64,000 nucleotides of DNA from Neckera pumila (GCA_963969595.1 OZ018412.1:2854501-2918500), one strand, 5' to 3'; shown: positions 13,101 to 23,528, counted from the stretch's first letter. Program-made: numbers and translations. The notes: generated from the sequence alone by a model not told the origin.

Positions 13101-13446
13101 CAGGCGGTTTGTAATCCTACCAATCCTCACGTACCACGCCTGCAGCTTTTTTTTGCCACCCAAGAGCTTCCATTGACTGGTATGTGTGGGATAGGGACAA
13201 ACCATCACACCAAAGTCTTAACAAATGGAATGGTGTTTGCTTTCTCATTCAGGAATTGATGTCCTTAGATATTTTTAGATATATCTAGGCATCCTTGCCA
13301 TGTGGAATTTACATTTAATAAGTTCTGTGGCTATTTTGGTTTCACATCTACCTCTTACAGTACTGGAGATTCATATTGTACGTAATTTGTTTGCAGGATG
13401 TACATGGCCAGCACTTCAAGCTCCTAGATAACTACATTGCACGCAG
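10196..13446 (+). pseudogene. MrfA/YprA-Hrq1-type DEAH-box DNA helicase pseudogene
   Basis: Helicases of this type (RecQ4-like Hrq1 in eukaryotes, MrfA/YprA in bacteria) act in DNA repair. Exon-like blocks follow the family order. 10196-10249 reads RILTNPDLLHHGILPHHK. 10589-10671 reads VIDEAHTYRGIFGSHV (Walker B DEAH). About 10915-10995 reads IARHYGLEPIFIC, then SGTIAN (motif III). About 11400-11530 holds the HVLC-stop-LPPK segment. About 11650-11719 reads LVFVEARKSSKIV. 11886-11963 reads SSGYTQEERIALEK. 12110-12172 reads LRALVTT-stop-ALELGID. 12819-12912 reads SGRAKRRQGASLAVI (motif VI). 13080-13179 reads NPTNPHVP, then ELPLT. 13397-13446 is a possible further exon. Most blocks have GT donors and AG acceptors. 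In-frame stops and phase errors show it is dead. Motif I (Walker A) and the N-terminus were not found, and the C-terminal DUF1998-like part is missing. Confidence 0.85.
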
Positions 13447-13850
13447 GTACTTAGTAGAGAGTACAAATGTTGAATATATATATGCAAGATTAGTGAGATT
13501 GATTAGAATATTTCATACATGTATAAGGAGCTGAATTTCCCACAATAGGGATTGATGGCTATGAAATGAGTGGTGTACAATATGGCGTCAAGTAAATCTA
13601 CAAACATATGCATCTTTTGTGCAAAATGGAGTTGCCAGTGTCAAATACAATTGCGGATGGAATAGTTTGACAATGTCTGAAGGTATGGAATGCCAGTAGT
13701 AGCTTGCACTTGATTACAAAATGATGCCATTGCACTGAATGTTAGTACAGGCTATTAGCATGATCAAATGAAGCTATAGAAGTAATTGTACATGGATCCA
13801 TTTGCAAACCAATCGACCCATTCATGAGCACCGTGAAGTTGTTGTGCACA
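13447..13850. other. No gene seen
   Basis: Unique-looking AT-rich DNA between the helicase remnant and a CACTA-like element end. Confidence 0.4.
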
Positions 13851-14073
13851 ATAGCTGCATCAACACTTTTTAATTGAAAATCAACACTTTCTCGTTGAAA
13901 TTAACATGAAAATGAACACTTTTTTATTTAAAATCAATAGAAAAGTGTTGATTTGGACATCCAAACCAACACTTTTTGGTAAAGCATTGTCCAAGTCAAT
14001 ATGTCCTAATTAACACAAAGAATCAACAGTTTTTCGGTAAATTTTTGTTGATTTGGACGCAGATTTTCTAGTA
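13851..14073 (-). mobile_element. CACTA-like transposon end with subterminal repeats
   Basis: The minus strand begins CACTACTAGAAAATCTGCG at about 14073 and runs leftward, which matches the usual CACTA (En/Spm) terminus CACTACaagAAAA. Next come clustered copies of a subterminal motif (aaagtgttgattt and its complement aatcaacacttt) between 13858 and 14050, in both orientations, as expected of transposase binding sites in CACTA elements. No transposase frame accompanies it and I did not find the opposite end, so it is a fragment or a deleted derivative. Confidence 0.55.
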
Positions 14074-14495
14074 GTGTGAGATTGATTTCATAACTTTTAT
14101 TAGTTCAAAGTTTTTTGGAAAAAATTAATCTACTATACCTCAATGAATTCTAAAGTATTAGTGTAACATAATTCTTGCATTTTTCATATCCCACATCGTT
14201 TGTCTTGCCTACTACTATCCCACTTCTATAAAAGGCTTGTCATTTAATCTCTTCATACTTACCTACTAAGTGGATTTGTAAGTCATGCAAGACATAAGCC
14301 AAATATGTTGTATGTTATATGATGTATTGTATATAGTGTATTGTATATGGTATATTGTGTATTGTTGTGAAACTTTGAATTAATGTACTCGTATGTGATT
14401 GTAAAATGGTTAGTCCTTATCTATACTTAGAAACAACTACGAGCGTCACTTGAAAATGATTGGACAATCTTGAAAGCACATCCTATAAATGACTA

Positions 14496-14505
14496 GACAC
14501 GTGTC
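14496..14505. promoter_or_regulatory. Perfect palindrome GACACGTGTC (G-box core)
   Basis: A 10-bp perfect palindrome around CACGTG, the plant G-box bound by bZIP and bHLH factors. It has an exact second copy 65 bp downstream. No gene start that it could serve is visible nearby, so its function is only inferred. Confidence 0.35.
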
Positions 14506-14560
14506 AAAGCATCATTCGTGCATTGAAGATAAAACTGCAACAATAACTAAAGAATGACTG

Positions 14561-14570
14561 GACACGTGTC
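14561..14570. promoter_or_regulatory. Second GACACGTGTC palindrome
   Basis: Identical to the palindrome at 14496. The pair lies in related surroundings (tgactagacacgtgtca and tgactggacacgtgtca), so the two may be a local duplication or transposon subterminal repeats, not a promoter. Confidence 0.35.
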
Positions 14571-15270
14571 AGCCTTGCATTGGTCAACACAACTCCCTCA
14601 CAACCTCAAAATGACTACAAAATGACTCACGCAAAGGTCCACATCAACAGCAATCGACCAAATTTTTCAAAAAATGGGCAATTGTCCGGCTTTTCTAAAA
14701 AAATTTGTCCCTAAACTTCATGGATGAACATCCATTTGCAAATATGGTTGGTGATATAAACCCGCCTAAGGGACTAGTCCACGATGACTGGGGCTCCTAA
14801 AAATGGACACAGTTATAGATATCCTAAATGACTGAAAATGCAGTCATTTCCATAGTCATAAATGTCCTAAAATTCTTGTAATGTTACCATACAAGATGGC
14901 AGTGGTGTTACAAACAAAGCTTACAATAACATTCACAAGAAGTTTAAAGGGGGGGGTCAAAGCCGCAAGCAAAGGACTTCATATAGGATGTTTTCCAAAG
15001 CCATATCATGTATCACTTCTGCGAAGAGAATTGAACAATTATCTACAAGATTTTGTTGGTAGTTATTACCCTGTCAATAATACTTTGGAGATTTAGCTTG
15101 GCCCAAAGTCCAAAGAAAGGAAACAATGCAAATCAAGTTAAACAAGAACAATTCATTATTTGTTGATGTGAAAACAGTCCAAAAAATGATGGTGCAATTG
15201 TACAAATTCACTCTTGTTGGTACGTATTCTTTTCTTTTTCTTTTAGTCTTTCAAACTTCGTCCCTTTAAT
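14571..15270. other. No supported gene; one small open frame
   Basis: A 71-codon plus-strand frame at 14881-15096 is the longest opening. It has no recognisable domain and no coding-like context. Repeated actgaaaa/gtcat motifs near 14780-14880 give the stretch a transposon-like look. Confidence 0.3.
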
Positions 15271-15273
15271 AAT

Positions 15274-15310
<37 letters not shown>

Positions 15311-15345
15311 ATGTGTGTGTGTGTATATATGTATGTTTATCCAAA
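15271..15345. repeat. (AT)n-(GT)n compound microsatellite
   Basis: Alternating AT then GT dinucleotides run for about 70 bp. Confidence 0.9.
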
Positions 15346-15482
15346 AATTTAACTTTATATGTCAGATGTTGATAACACAATGATGAAGGCAAAGATTTAG
15401 TTGCCTAGATTGCCACTAGTTGTGCGACAGGTTGTTCATTAGACAAGTTACTCATTGTAGTTTTCATCTAAATGCTTTTAAG

Positions 15483-15562
15483 TTAACCCCTCACCGCCCA
15501 AGGGGCCCAATTTCAGCCCCTTTCCAGTGTAATTTTTGATACCCGGGGCGGTGAGGGGTTAA
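15483..15562. mobile_element. 80-bp foldback element with 17-bp perfect inverted ends, TTAA-flanked
   Basis: Left end TTAACCCCTCACCGCCC (15483-15499) is the exact reverse complement of the right end at 15546-15562. Taking TTAA as the target duplication leaves CCCCTCACCGCCC termini, parallel to the TTAA|CCCCTAAAG elements elsewhere in this window. The 46-bp centre is non-coding. It may be a minimal MITE of the same superfamily. Confidence 0.65.
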
Positions 15563-15902
15563 AGCAACCATTTGAAGTTGCTTGGTTTACTCAGAATGTC
15601 ATAATTTTATTTTGCTAGCTACCATTTCAATGATGAGGAAAAGCATACAACAACCAAACTTGTATGTGAAATTCCTTGGGGTCATGCTAGAGCTATGGAT
15701 TTTGGCAATGGTAGCAATATTAGGCTATTAGCCCAAAATTTCCAAACCTAAATACACTACAACTCAAAAATGAGTCTGGGTGTGTTTGTAAGCGTTAAGC
15801 TCATTAGAGGGGATTTGGAGCCATTGGAGGGCCGTTTCAGGCTTGTTCCCCAATGTGTTCAAATTTTGATTTTGTGAACATTGGTACGGGCTATCAGAAT
15901 TT

Positions 15903-15976
15903 ATTTTTTTAAAAAAAAAAAAAAAAAAAAATTCTTCCCCCAAATCTCATTTTAAGCAATTTTTTTTTTTTTTTTT
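15903..15976. repeat. Poly-A run followed by poly-T run
   Basis: A roughly 24-bp A run and a roughly 17-bp T run lie about 30 bp apart and form a simple A/T foldback. Confidence 0.8.
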
Positions 15977-16128
15977 AAAATGACATGGCACCATTTCGAC
16001 ATTATCAACCAGCAATTATCCTCCGTTCCCGCAGTCTGGGAATGCAAGATAACTCGCAGTCTCCCAAAGGCCCCAAATCCCTTCTAATGGCTTTGAGATT
16101 CTCAGCAATAAGATTTGATCAAACTTTG

Positions 16129-16260
16129 TTAACCCCTAAAGGACCAAACAATGTTTTTTGGCAACATTGCGATTTTGGACAACTCACTACAAACGGAGTT
16201 TTTATTTTTTTTCTTTGAAAATTTCACAAAACATGTGCCCTAGGAGTAGCTTTAAGGACC
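16129..16260 (+). mobile_element. Solo end of a TTAA|CCCCTAAAG element
   Basis: TTAA at 16129-16132 is followed by CCCCTAAAGGACCAAA, almost identical to the element end at 63508. I could not find a matching right end downstream, so this copy is truncated. Confidence 0.45.
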
Positions 16261-16447
16261 AACAATTTCCATAACATTTGACTACACAGTTAAAAAGTTA
16301 TTGCATGATATGTAATTTTCCGCGTTTGGTGGGCAGCCCGGGCAGCTCAAAAACTCCTTCAAAAATCATTTTTTTGAAAAATGAAAAAGCTAGAAGTGGT
16401 TCTAAAGAAACATTTAAGAGTGGAAAAGTTTGAATCACTCTCTTTTG

Positions 16448-16557
16448 TTTAATGAGGTGAGAGTTATTAAGAATTCCAGTTTGTGGGTGGGTTTGGAATC
16501 TAGAGACTGTATACCTACCCACAAACTGGAATTCTTAATAGCTCTCACCTCATTTAA
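16448..16557 (+). repeat. Long near-perfect hairpin (41-bp arms, 28-nt loop)
   Basis: The arms at 16448-16488 and 16517-16557 are reverse complements at 39 of 41 positions. One mismatch lies near the base; the other would be a G-U pair in the plus-strand transcript. The centre of each arm holds GAATTC with AACTGG/CCAGTT flanks. Size and pairing suit a foldback transposon or a young small-RNA precursor; the sequence cannot decide between them. Confidence 0.7.
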
Positions 16558-16560
16558 CAA

Positions 16561-17118
16561 ACTATATGGGACATTGAAAACACTAAATTTAAATTTTGGT
16601 GGAGCAGCACACAAACGTCCAATAGGATGTTTTTTGCATGTCTCAAAGGCCGCTCTGATGACGTCTCTATAGATGTTTTACCAACTGTGACTATGTTTCT
16701 TAAAACATCTAGAAGTCTACAAAAACATACAGAAAACATCTCAACATTTTATAAGATGTCTTTAGTGACATCTCTATATCTACTTAGACATCTCCAATAC
16801 AAGTGTAGAAAACGCAAAGATGGGCTCTTTATACAAGTGGAGTGGTAGGGGGGAAGACAAACTATATGGGACATTGAAAACACTAGATTTAAATTTTGAT
16901 AGAGCAGCACACAAACGTCCAATAGGATGTTTTTTGTATGTCTCAAAGGCCGCTCTAATGATGTCTCCATAGACGTTATATTGATTGTGACTATGTTTCC
17001 TAAAACACCTAGAAGTCTACCAAAATGTCCTAAAAAACATCTAAACATTTTATAAGATGTCTCCAGTGACATCTCTACATCTACTTAGACATCTCCAAAA
17101 TAAATGTAGAAAACGCAA
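16561..17118. repeat. 300-bp tandem duplication
   Basis: Copy 1 starts at 16561 and copy 2 at 16861 (both actatatgggacattg), with few differences. Each ends in a cluster of gatgtct/agacatc motifs in both orientations, the kind of subterminal array seen in CACTA elements. It directly abuts the hairpin to the left. Confidence 0.85.
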
Positions 17119-17137
17119 AGAGACAGCCATGCTATGC

Positions 17138-17205
17138 TGACGTGGCATGCCACATTAGCATAATTTTATGCCACGTCAACTAATTTACACGTGGCATGCC
17201 ATGTC
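17138..17205. repeat. Short inverted repeats containing ACGTGGC/CACGTGGC cores
   Basis: TGACGTGGCAT (17138-17148) and its exact complement (17168-17178) form an 11-bp stem with a 19-nt loop. CACGTGGC follows at 17188-17195. These contain ABRE/G-box cores but probably belong to a transposon, because they sit between the 300-bp duplication and a CACTA-like end. Confidence 0.45.
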
Positions 17206-17559
17206 ATCTTATTTTCTCCAAAAGCTGCTTGGAGGCTGTCCAATCCCTTTTTTTTAACCTTGGTCAGACTTTTATCCAAGGAAAAATTGATTTTCAAAAA
17301 ATTACCCTCCTTGAAATTTTTCCCCCAAAGCTAACGTGGCCATCCATGTTTTTGCGGACGCCTTGTTGGACATCAATGAGTCCTTAAAAATGTAATCAAA
17401 AATCTCAATGTCCTTGGGAACACCAATTGGTTCCATTCAAATTTTCTGCAGTTATCTAGAACATCCTTGGAAATTTATCCTAAACTGCAATCCTCTTCTT
17501 TAATGTCTTGATGTCTCAGCGGACATAATACATTAGGCCTTGGACATCGCCTGTTTTTG

Positions 17560-17594
17560 GGCAGACATAAAAAAAAACACAGGTTTTTTATAGT
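17560..17594 (-). mobile_element. CACTA-like terminus (minus strand CACTATAAAAAACCTG)
   Basis: Read on the minus strand from about 17594, the sequence begins CACTATAAAAAACCTG, consistent with a CACTA terminal repeat. Together with the subterminal agacatc motifs to its left it may close the element that contains the 300-bp duplication. The left end was not found. Confidence 0.4.
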
Positions 17595-17680
17595 GGTCAT
17601 CAATTGAAGGATATTCTACAAGCTCCACAGAGTCTTCAAACGACGGAGAATAACAACAAGGCTTGGACACAGACGCACGC

Positions 17681-18016
17681 ATGTGGCCAGCTGAGCTTCT
17701 TCACTCTCACTATTTCTTCAAAAACAGACGAAGACAGAGAAGGACACAAAGGCATATAAGAAGCGGAGATCTTAAAAGCCGGAGAAATTTGGTGGGAACG
17801 GAGGAAGATAGAGGAGATTGTTGCGGCTTCTTAAGCACTCAGGAACGGTTCTTTGCATGGAGCGACACAGGTGGTTCAAATAATGTTGAAGGAAGGATGG
17901 AGTTGCTGCCACGTCCCAATAATGCAATTCCAGGAACGCGTAGTGCAACGCAGGCAGGATGGTCATACAAGCAAGCGGGGTGGCCGAGTGAGCAGGGGCC
18001 GTTGATGGGCGAATAG
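17681..18016 (+). CDS. Hypothetical small ORF in a GC-richer block (doubtful)
   Basis: This 111-codon frame starts at the ATG at 17681 and lies in a block (about 17640-18110) visibly richer in G and C than its surroundings. It is basic in its first third (NRRRQRRTQRHIRSG) and then has no recognisable domain. The minus strand is also open over much of the block, which weakens the coding case. There is no recognisable partner gene. It may be a gene fragment or part of a transposon. Confidence 0.15.
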   Translation: MWPAELLHSHYFFKNRRRQRRTQRHIRSGDLKSRRNLVGTEEDRGDCCGFLSTQERFFAWSDTGGSNNVEGRMELLPRPNNAIPGTRSATQAGWSYKQAGWPSEQGPLMGE

Positions 18017-18110
18017 GGCCCAGGGACAAGACAGCAAGGGCCTTGGGGGCAGCAAATTGGAGAGGAGGGCGGCAATTTTGAGGGAAGCTTAGGAAGGGAG
18101 CCTAGTAGGT

Positions 18111-19050
18111 GGGTCCTCTTATTTTTAGATACCAGTTTATAGGCAGTTTAGAGGCACTTGACTCTATGTAGATATGTTGCTCACTAGAATTTAGTTATTA
18201 GCCTTTTGTTGTTAGCCATACATAATAGAACATTTGGATAGGGCCTTGCAAATGTGACATAATGTAAAACTTCACATACATATAGGGGATAAATTCGGAA
18301 GTAGTATTGAATTGTCCAAAATTTGATGATGGATTTTTTGATAAAAATTTATTTACTTCACAATATTCATAAATACTTTCTAGGCTTCAAAAACAATCAA
18401 GAATTATTTCTGTCCTTGAAATAAAATGGAACTTCTGTAAAATAATTTTTTATTATGAAAATTGTAAGTCAATGTGAAAAAGAAAGGAAAGAGAACAAAA
18501 AAAGTAGGACATGATTCTTAGGGATTTAGGGGAGAAGAAAGGTAACAAATATTAAAAAATGCAAATTGGGAGTACTAACAATTATTAGTTTCTAATTTAT
18601 TTTTCTTAGCACGGTAATAAATGTACAATGACTTGCAACAATAGTAAGCCACCATAGGAATTGCTCCTATAAATTGAAAATTGAAATTGTGAAGTGGAAT
18701 TTGGACATATTGTTCTATAAAAGCAATTCCACCTATATGTATAATTTCACTTAGAATTTATTATTTTTATACCAATTATAATTTGAAATAAATTTGTATG
18801 TAGAAATAAAATTTGGATAAGAAGTTAGAATGCCTCATATTTTATTATGTAATAATGCATTTTTTCATTGAATTACATAAAGGTTGGAATTTTCCATGAA
18901 TTATTTGCATGAATGTTGGAATTTATTGATAGCAATCATTTAGATTGAAAATAGACCTTACAATTTTTGGAACCAAATTTTTGCACCATTTTATTCCAAA
19001 TGAAAAATGTTTTGGTATATGTATCTATTTCAAATAATTCTAATGAAGCA
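18111..19050. other. AT-rich, no gene seen
   Basis: Strongly AT-rich sequence without open frames of note, leading into the decamer array. Confidence 0.5.
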
Positions 19051-19054
19051 TTAC

Positions 19055-20165
19055 ACTTAGAGCAATCCAATTTTGGATTCCAATTTAGTGGTCTAATTTA
19101 GGATTCCAATTTTGGATTCCAATTACTTCAAATTAGATGAAGAGAAGATTCCAATTAGTTCAAATTAGATCAATTTAGGATTCCAATTACTTGCACATTA
19201 GTTTCATAACTTCAAATTAGTTCCAAGTAGTTCCAGTAGTTCCAACAAGTTCTAATTACATCAAGTTAGGATTCCACTTTGATCTTTTTAGGATTCATAC
19301 TAGTGGGTAATAGTTCCAATTAGATATATTTTACTTCCGGTTAGTTCCAGTTACTTAGTTACAAGTAGTTCCAATTATATCAATTTAGAATTCCAATTAC
19401 TTGCACATTAGTTTCATAACTTCAAATTAGTTCCAAGTAGTTCCAGTAGTTCCAACTACTTCTAATTACATCAAGTTAGGATTCCACTTTGATCGTTTTA
19501 GGATTCATATTAGTGGGTAATAGTTCCAATTAGATATATTTTACTTTCGGTTAGTTACATTTACTTAGTTACAAGTAGTTCCAATAATATCAATTTAGGA
19601 TTCCAATTAGATCTAATTAGTTCCAATTAGATCTAATTAGTTCCAATTAGATCTAATTAGTTCCAATTAGATCTAATTAGTTCCAATTAGATCTAATTAG
19701 TTCCAATTAGATCTAATTAGTTCCAATTAGATCTAATTAGTTCCAATTAGATCTAATTAGTTCCAATTAGTTCCAATTAGATCTAATTAGTTCCAATTAG
19801 TTCCAATTAGATCAATTTAGGATTATACTTAGATCAATTGGGGTGCAATTACATCTCCAATTAGTTCCAATTAGTTCCAATTTCAATGAATGACTTCTAA
19901 TTAGATCAATTTAGGATTCCATTTAGATCAATTTGCTATTCCAATTATATCCAATTAGTTCATATTACTTCTAATTACTTCATATTACTTTCAATTAGTT
20001 CTAATTAGTTCCAATTAGATCTATTTAGTTCCATTTAGTTCCACTTTCATCAATTTAGGATTCCAATTTGTTCCAATAAACTCCTAAATTACTTCAAAAT
20101 TCCTTCTAATTAGTTTAAATTACTTCAGATTATTTCCAATTACTTCATATTAGTTCCAAGTACAT
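19055..20165. repeat. TTCCAATTAG-like decamer satellite with nested 20-bp and 210-bp periods
   Basis: The whole block consists of variants of ttccaattag, ttcaaattag, ttctaattag and gatcaatttagga. Between 19601 and about 19820 it is a near-perfect 20-bp tandem array (ttccaattag plus atctaattag, about ten units). Two 210-bp higher-order copies precede it (19171-19380 and 19381-19590, each starting caattta gga/gaa). It lies immediately upstream of the piggyBac remnant. Confidence 0.9.
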
Positions 20166-20491
20166 CAATTTAAAATTCCACTTGAATATTTTTCTTTTCC
20201 TTTGTTTTTACAATAAGAAATTATGCTTTATGACTTGATCTTCTTTACAAAGTAGTTCCATACTATTTCTCCAATGGCATTTGATTTGAACCGTATTATA
20301 TATTAGAAGAATCTTTTTAGGTTATTTTGTACCTATTAGTCAAACGAATATCAACCGCATGGTTGCATATGCTTCTATAAATCACATTAGATAAAAATAG
20401 TTGGAGCTACTAATAGATATCCAAATATGTACCTATTTCTTTATTACTTGTATTTTTTTTTTTTAGTGGAACTTCAATCGGTGTGTTCTAA
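20166..20491. other. Spacer before the piggyBac remnant
   Basis: AT-rich. A TTTTTTTTTTAG acceptor-like tract at about 20453-20466 may precede the first readable transposase exon. No TTAA|CCC terminus was recognised here. Confidence 0.35.
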
Positions 20492-22393
20492 TTGTACAAG
20501 CGCGGTTTTATATTTGGTGCACCTCCCATACCACCGGATTGGATCAATGAGGAGTTCAACGATTTCAATGATGGTGGACCTTTGTCTCCACCTCCTCTAC
20601 ATGAAGTGGATGGTATGCCAGCTAATGAGGTACATAGAAATCTTCTAAGGGTGCCTCAAAGAGGGAGGGTGCAAGGGAAGAGGGTGGATAATTATGCTCC
20701 AATGTTGAGTAATTCATCAAAAAGTGAGGGTGCATACAAAGGGGATGAAAGTAGTGATGGAGGGGACCCCAACAATCCTTTGAGTGTGAAACATATGTTT
20801 CGAGATTCAACATGGTCGCGCTCTCATATCACCTTTTTTTCGGAACCCAAAAAGTTTATAGGGGCACAGGGGGCTATAAGAGTGTTTAGAACAATGCCAA
20901 CATTTATGCAGTTGTTTTCATTGTTTTGGCCCTATACTCTCTTGCGGAAAATCGTAGTCGAGAGTAACCGCTATACAACTACAACTGATGACCATGGGAA
21001 AAGCAAGGAGAGAAAAGGATGGGTACCTATGATAGTCACCACTTTGAACGCTTATTTGGTAGCTCGAAGTTTCATGGGCTTGAAAAAACAACTGAATATG
21101 AAGACATATTGGAGCAAAGAAGGCTCGTTTTTTTCATTGTCCACGAATTTCTAAACTTTTATCAAGGGTGAGATTTGAGGCAATTACACAATGTCTACAC
21201 ATCACAAATCCAGCACACTATGTTATGGAGAGAGATACACCCGGTTATGATAAGATGAGGCAAGTACGATGGCTTGTACATGACATTAGGGATAGCTTCA
21301 AGCGTGAGTGGTCTTTGGGGAAGTACCTAACTGTAGATGAAATGATGATAAGATACAAAGGCTCCTATTGTCCAGCTAGGCAATATATGCCAAAAAAGCC
21401 ACAAAAATGGGGCATAAAAGTTTGGTGTCTAGTGGATTCCGTATCCAAACATGTGTTCAATTTTGAGATTTATTGTGGGGCCGAACAAAATGTTGTACCT
21501 GACATACCAGTGGTAGTTAGCGGACAACCAAATGTAGCGCATAAGGTGGTGATGAGGTTGGTGAGTGGACAAGAGGGAAAAGGGCATGTAGTTGTCATGG
21601 ACAACTACTTCTCTAGCATTGGTTTGTTCATGGAATTGGCCGCAGTAGAGATATATGCTATGGACACTATGAGGTGCAATCAAGTGGGCCTACCAACAGA
21701 ATTGAAAGCAGTTCAAAATTGGACCAATGCACCTCAGGGTACATTGGAGTGGAAAATGCATGAATCGCAGGGAATTGCGTGTATAATTGTGTGGAAGGAT
21801 GAACGTCCAGTTCTTGTCCTTTCTACTCATGTTTCGCTTATAGGATTCCCATGTATGCCGGTACCTACGGTTCCCCATAGAAATAGAGCTAGAAGAGACC
21901 TAGTTCACACCTCACCAATGCATCTAGAGTATACCACCCACATAAGGGTGGTGGATGTGGTGATTCAACTTCGAGCATCATACTCCAGCCAAACTTGATC
22001 GTACAAATGGTGGCACCAAGTTTTTTACTTTTTGCTTGACACAACGGTGGTGAACATGTATATAATCTATCTAGCAAGCTTGCACCAATGTCATTGTCAA
22101 AGGAAAGCAATTACCCACCTCCAATTCAAGGCCGATTTGTGTGATGCTCTCACACAAAATTGGTGTGGTTGTGGAATTGATGTGGATGAAGCACAGGAGC
22201 ACCAAATCCCCATATGCCCACTTCTAGTCAACTCCGACGTGCATGCCTAGTATGTGGTGACCACAATTGTAGGTATTATTGTCGGACATGCAATCGAATT
22301 TTTTTGTGTCTGAATCGGGGGTGTTTTGAAGAATATCACTATGGACCCCAAATTCGCAATGGAAGAAACCATGCCCCACAGGTGATAGGGTAA
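20492..22393 (+). pseudogene. piggyBac-superfamily transposase (DDE_Tnp_1_7 type) remnant
   Basis: piggyBac transposases move elements between TTAA sites. The readable frame starts just after a stop at 20489 with no upstream ATG. The N-terminal helical domain (WSRSHITFF, FSLFWPYTLLRKIV, then GWVPMIVT, MGLKKQ) runs to about 21130. There a T run near 21128-21134 shifts the frame, and reading continues as HCPRISKLLSRVRFEAI. The catalytic aspartates are all visible: LTVDEMM (21336-21338), VVMDNYFSS (21600-21602) and VVDVVIQLRASYS (21954-21956). The MGG before the third Asp is lost. TGA at 21996-21998 interrupts RSYKWW (CGA to TGA), and reading resumes with FYFLLDTTVVNMYIIY. From 22229 another frame gives the C-terminal zinc-binding domain (C-x2-C-x4-C-x3-C-x2-C-x5-C-x4-C ending EEYH). 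Domain order is full length but the gene is dead. Confidence 0.93.
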
Positions 22394-23140
22394 ATTCACC
22401 ATCATTTTTATACCACCCTCTCTATTTTTTTCATAGCACTTGTCTATTTGTTTCATGGGGGGGTGCACTTAGTATAGCTAATCCAAACTACGTGCGACCA
22501 AAACTTTGTACCCCCTATATTATATCCTAAAATTTAAATAAATGAAAACAAAAAAAATATGAATATATTTTCCTAATTTGAAAGTTTATGTTTTGAATTA
22601 TTGATGTTTTATTTGCTAATGATAATTAGTTACAAATTTTTGAAGTAAATAGATACACTGCAGAACTGAAAAATAACTTTCACACCCCTATATTATATCC
22701 TAAAAAATTGTCTAAAAAATGAACACAAAATTCCTAAAAATAAATCTCTATTGAAAGCTCATTTTGAGTTTAATATTGATGCAACTGTCATCTAAATGTG
22801 TTCTATATAAATATTTGAGTTGAAAAATATACCATTTTAGGTTCATTTTCATTGTGGTGGTAGTAGTAGAACCAAGTGCCCTCCCCAAGATTTATTTCCA
22901 TGCCTTCACCATTTTCTCCCCAAACACCCTCTCCATTTTTTTCATAGCACTTGTCTATTTGTTTCCATGCCTTCACCATTTTATCCCCAAACACCCTCTC
23001 CATTTTTTCACTTCCCCCTATTTTCTTCCAAATATTGGGGTTTATCTCTAGAAACCTATTATAATTTTTGGGTGTACCCAGCTTATGACAAATTTCAAGA
23101 AGTGACAATGACAACCATCAATTTGGAGAAAATGTAGGAG
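22394..23140. repeat. Non-coding DNA with a repeated 40-85 bp motif
   Basis: The segment ccctctc(t/c)atttttttcatagcacttgtctatttgtttc appears at about 22409 and again at about 22927. Around it ttccatgccttcaccatttt(c/a)tccccaaacaccctctcc is tandemly repeated (about 22897 and 22961). No gene seen. Confidence 0.7.
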
Positions 23141-23395
23141 GAGCAAAGGGGAGCTATTGTGGAGCAATAGGGAGCTCACTATGGAGCACCAAGGAATTTA
23201 CGGTGGAGCAACAGGGAGTTACTGTGGAACAACAAGGAGCAAAGGGGAGCTATTGTGGAGCAATAGGGAGCTCACTGTGGAGCACCAAGGAATTTACGGT
23301 GGAGCAACAGGGAGTTACTGTGGAACAACAAGGAGCTACTGTGGAACAACAAGGAGCTACTGTGGAACAAGAAAGAGCTATTGTACCAAGCAAGG
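23141..23395 (+). repeat. Minisatellite: 96-bp unit built from 15-bp subunits
   Basis: The 96-bp unit (23141-23236 and 23237-23332) starts gagcaaaggggagctattgtgg and is followed by further 21-bp units gagctactgtggaacaacaag. Because 96 and 21 are multiples of three, one frame stays open and would encode EQQGATV-like repeats. I see no start context or splice sites and treat it as non-coding. Confidence 0.85.
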
Positions 23396-23527
23396 GAAAG
23401 CTATTGTGGACGCATTTGTAGCCCAACTAAGAGCATTCCTCCCATAGTAGAGGTGGGGCAATCACAATATAGAAGTTTCTTATGATTTTAATTTTTTAAT
23501 ATGGAAGATCAAGACTTCATGTTCTAA

Positions 23528-23528
<1 letters not shown>

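Noticed and set aside
14770..14850. Possible C/D-box small nucleolar RNA
   Set aside because: GATGA-like and CTGA-like motifs occur, but there is no terminal stem and the motifs repeat locally as part of transposon-like DNA.
15765..15790. CACTACAACTCAAAA as a left end for the CACTA-like terminus at 17594
   Set aside because: Beyond CACTA the sequence does not match the right end and the flanking trinucleotides differ.
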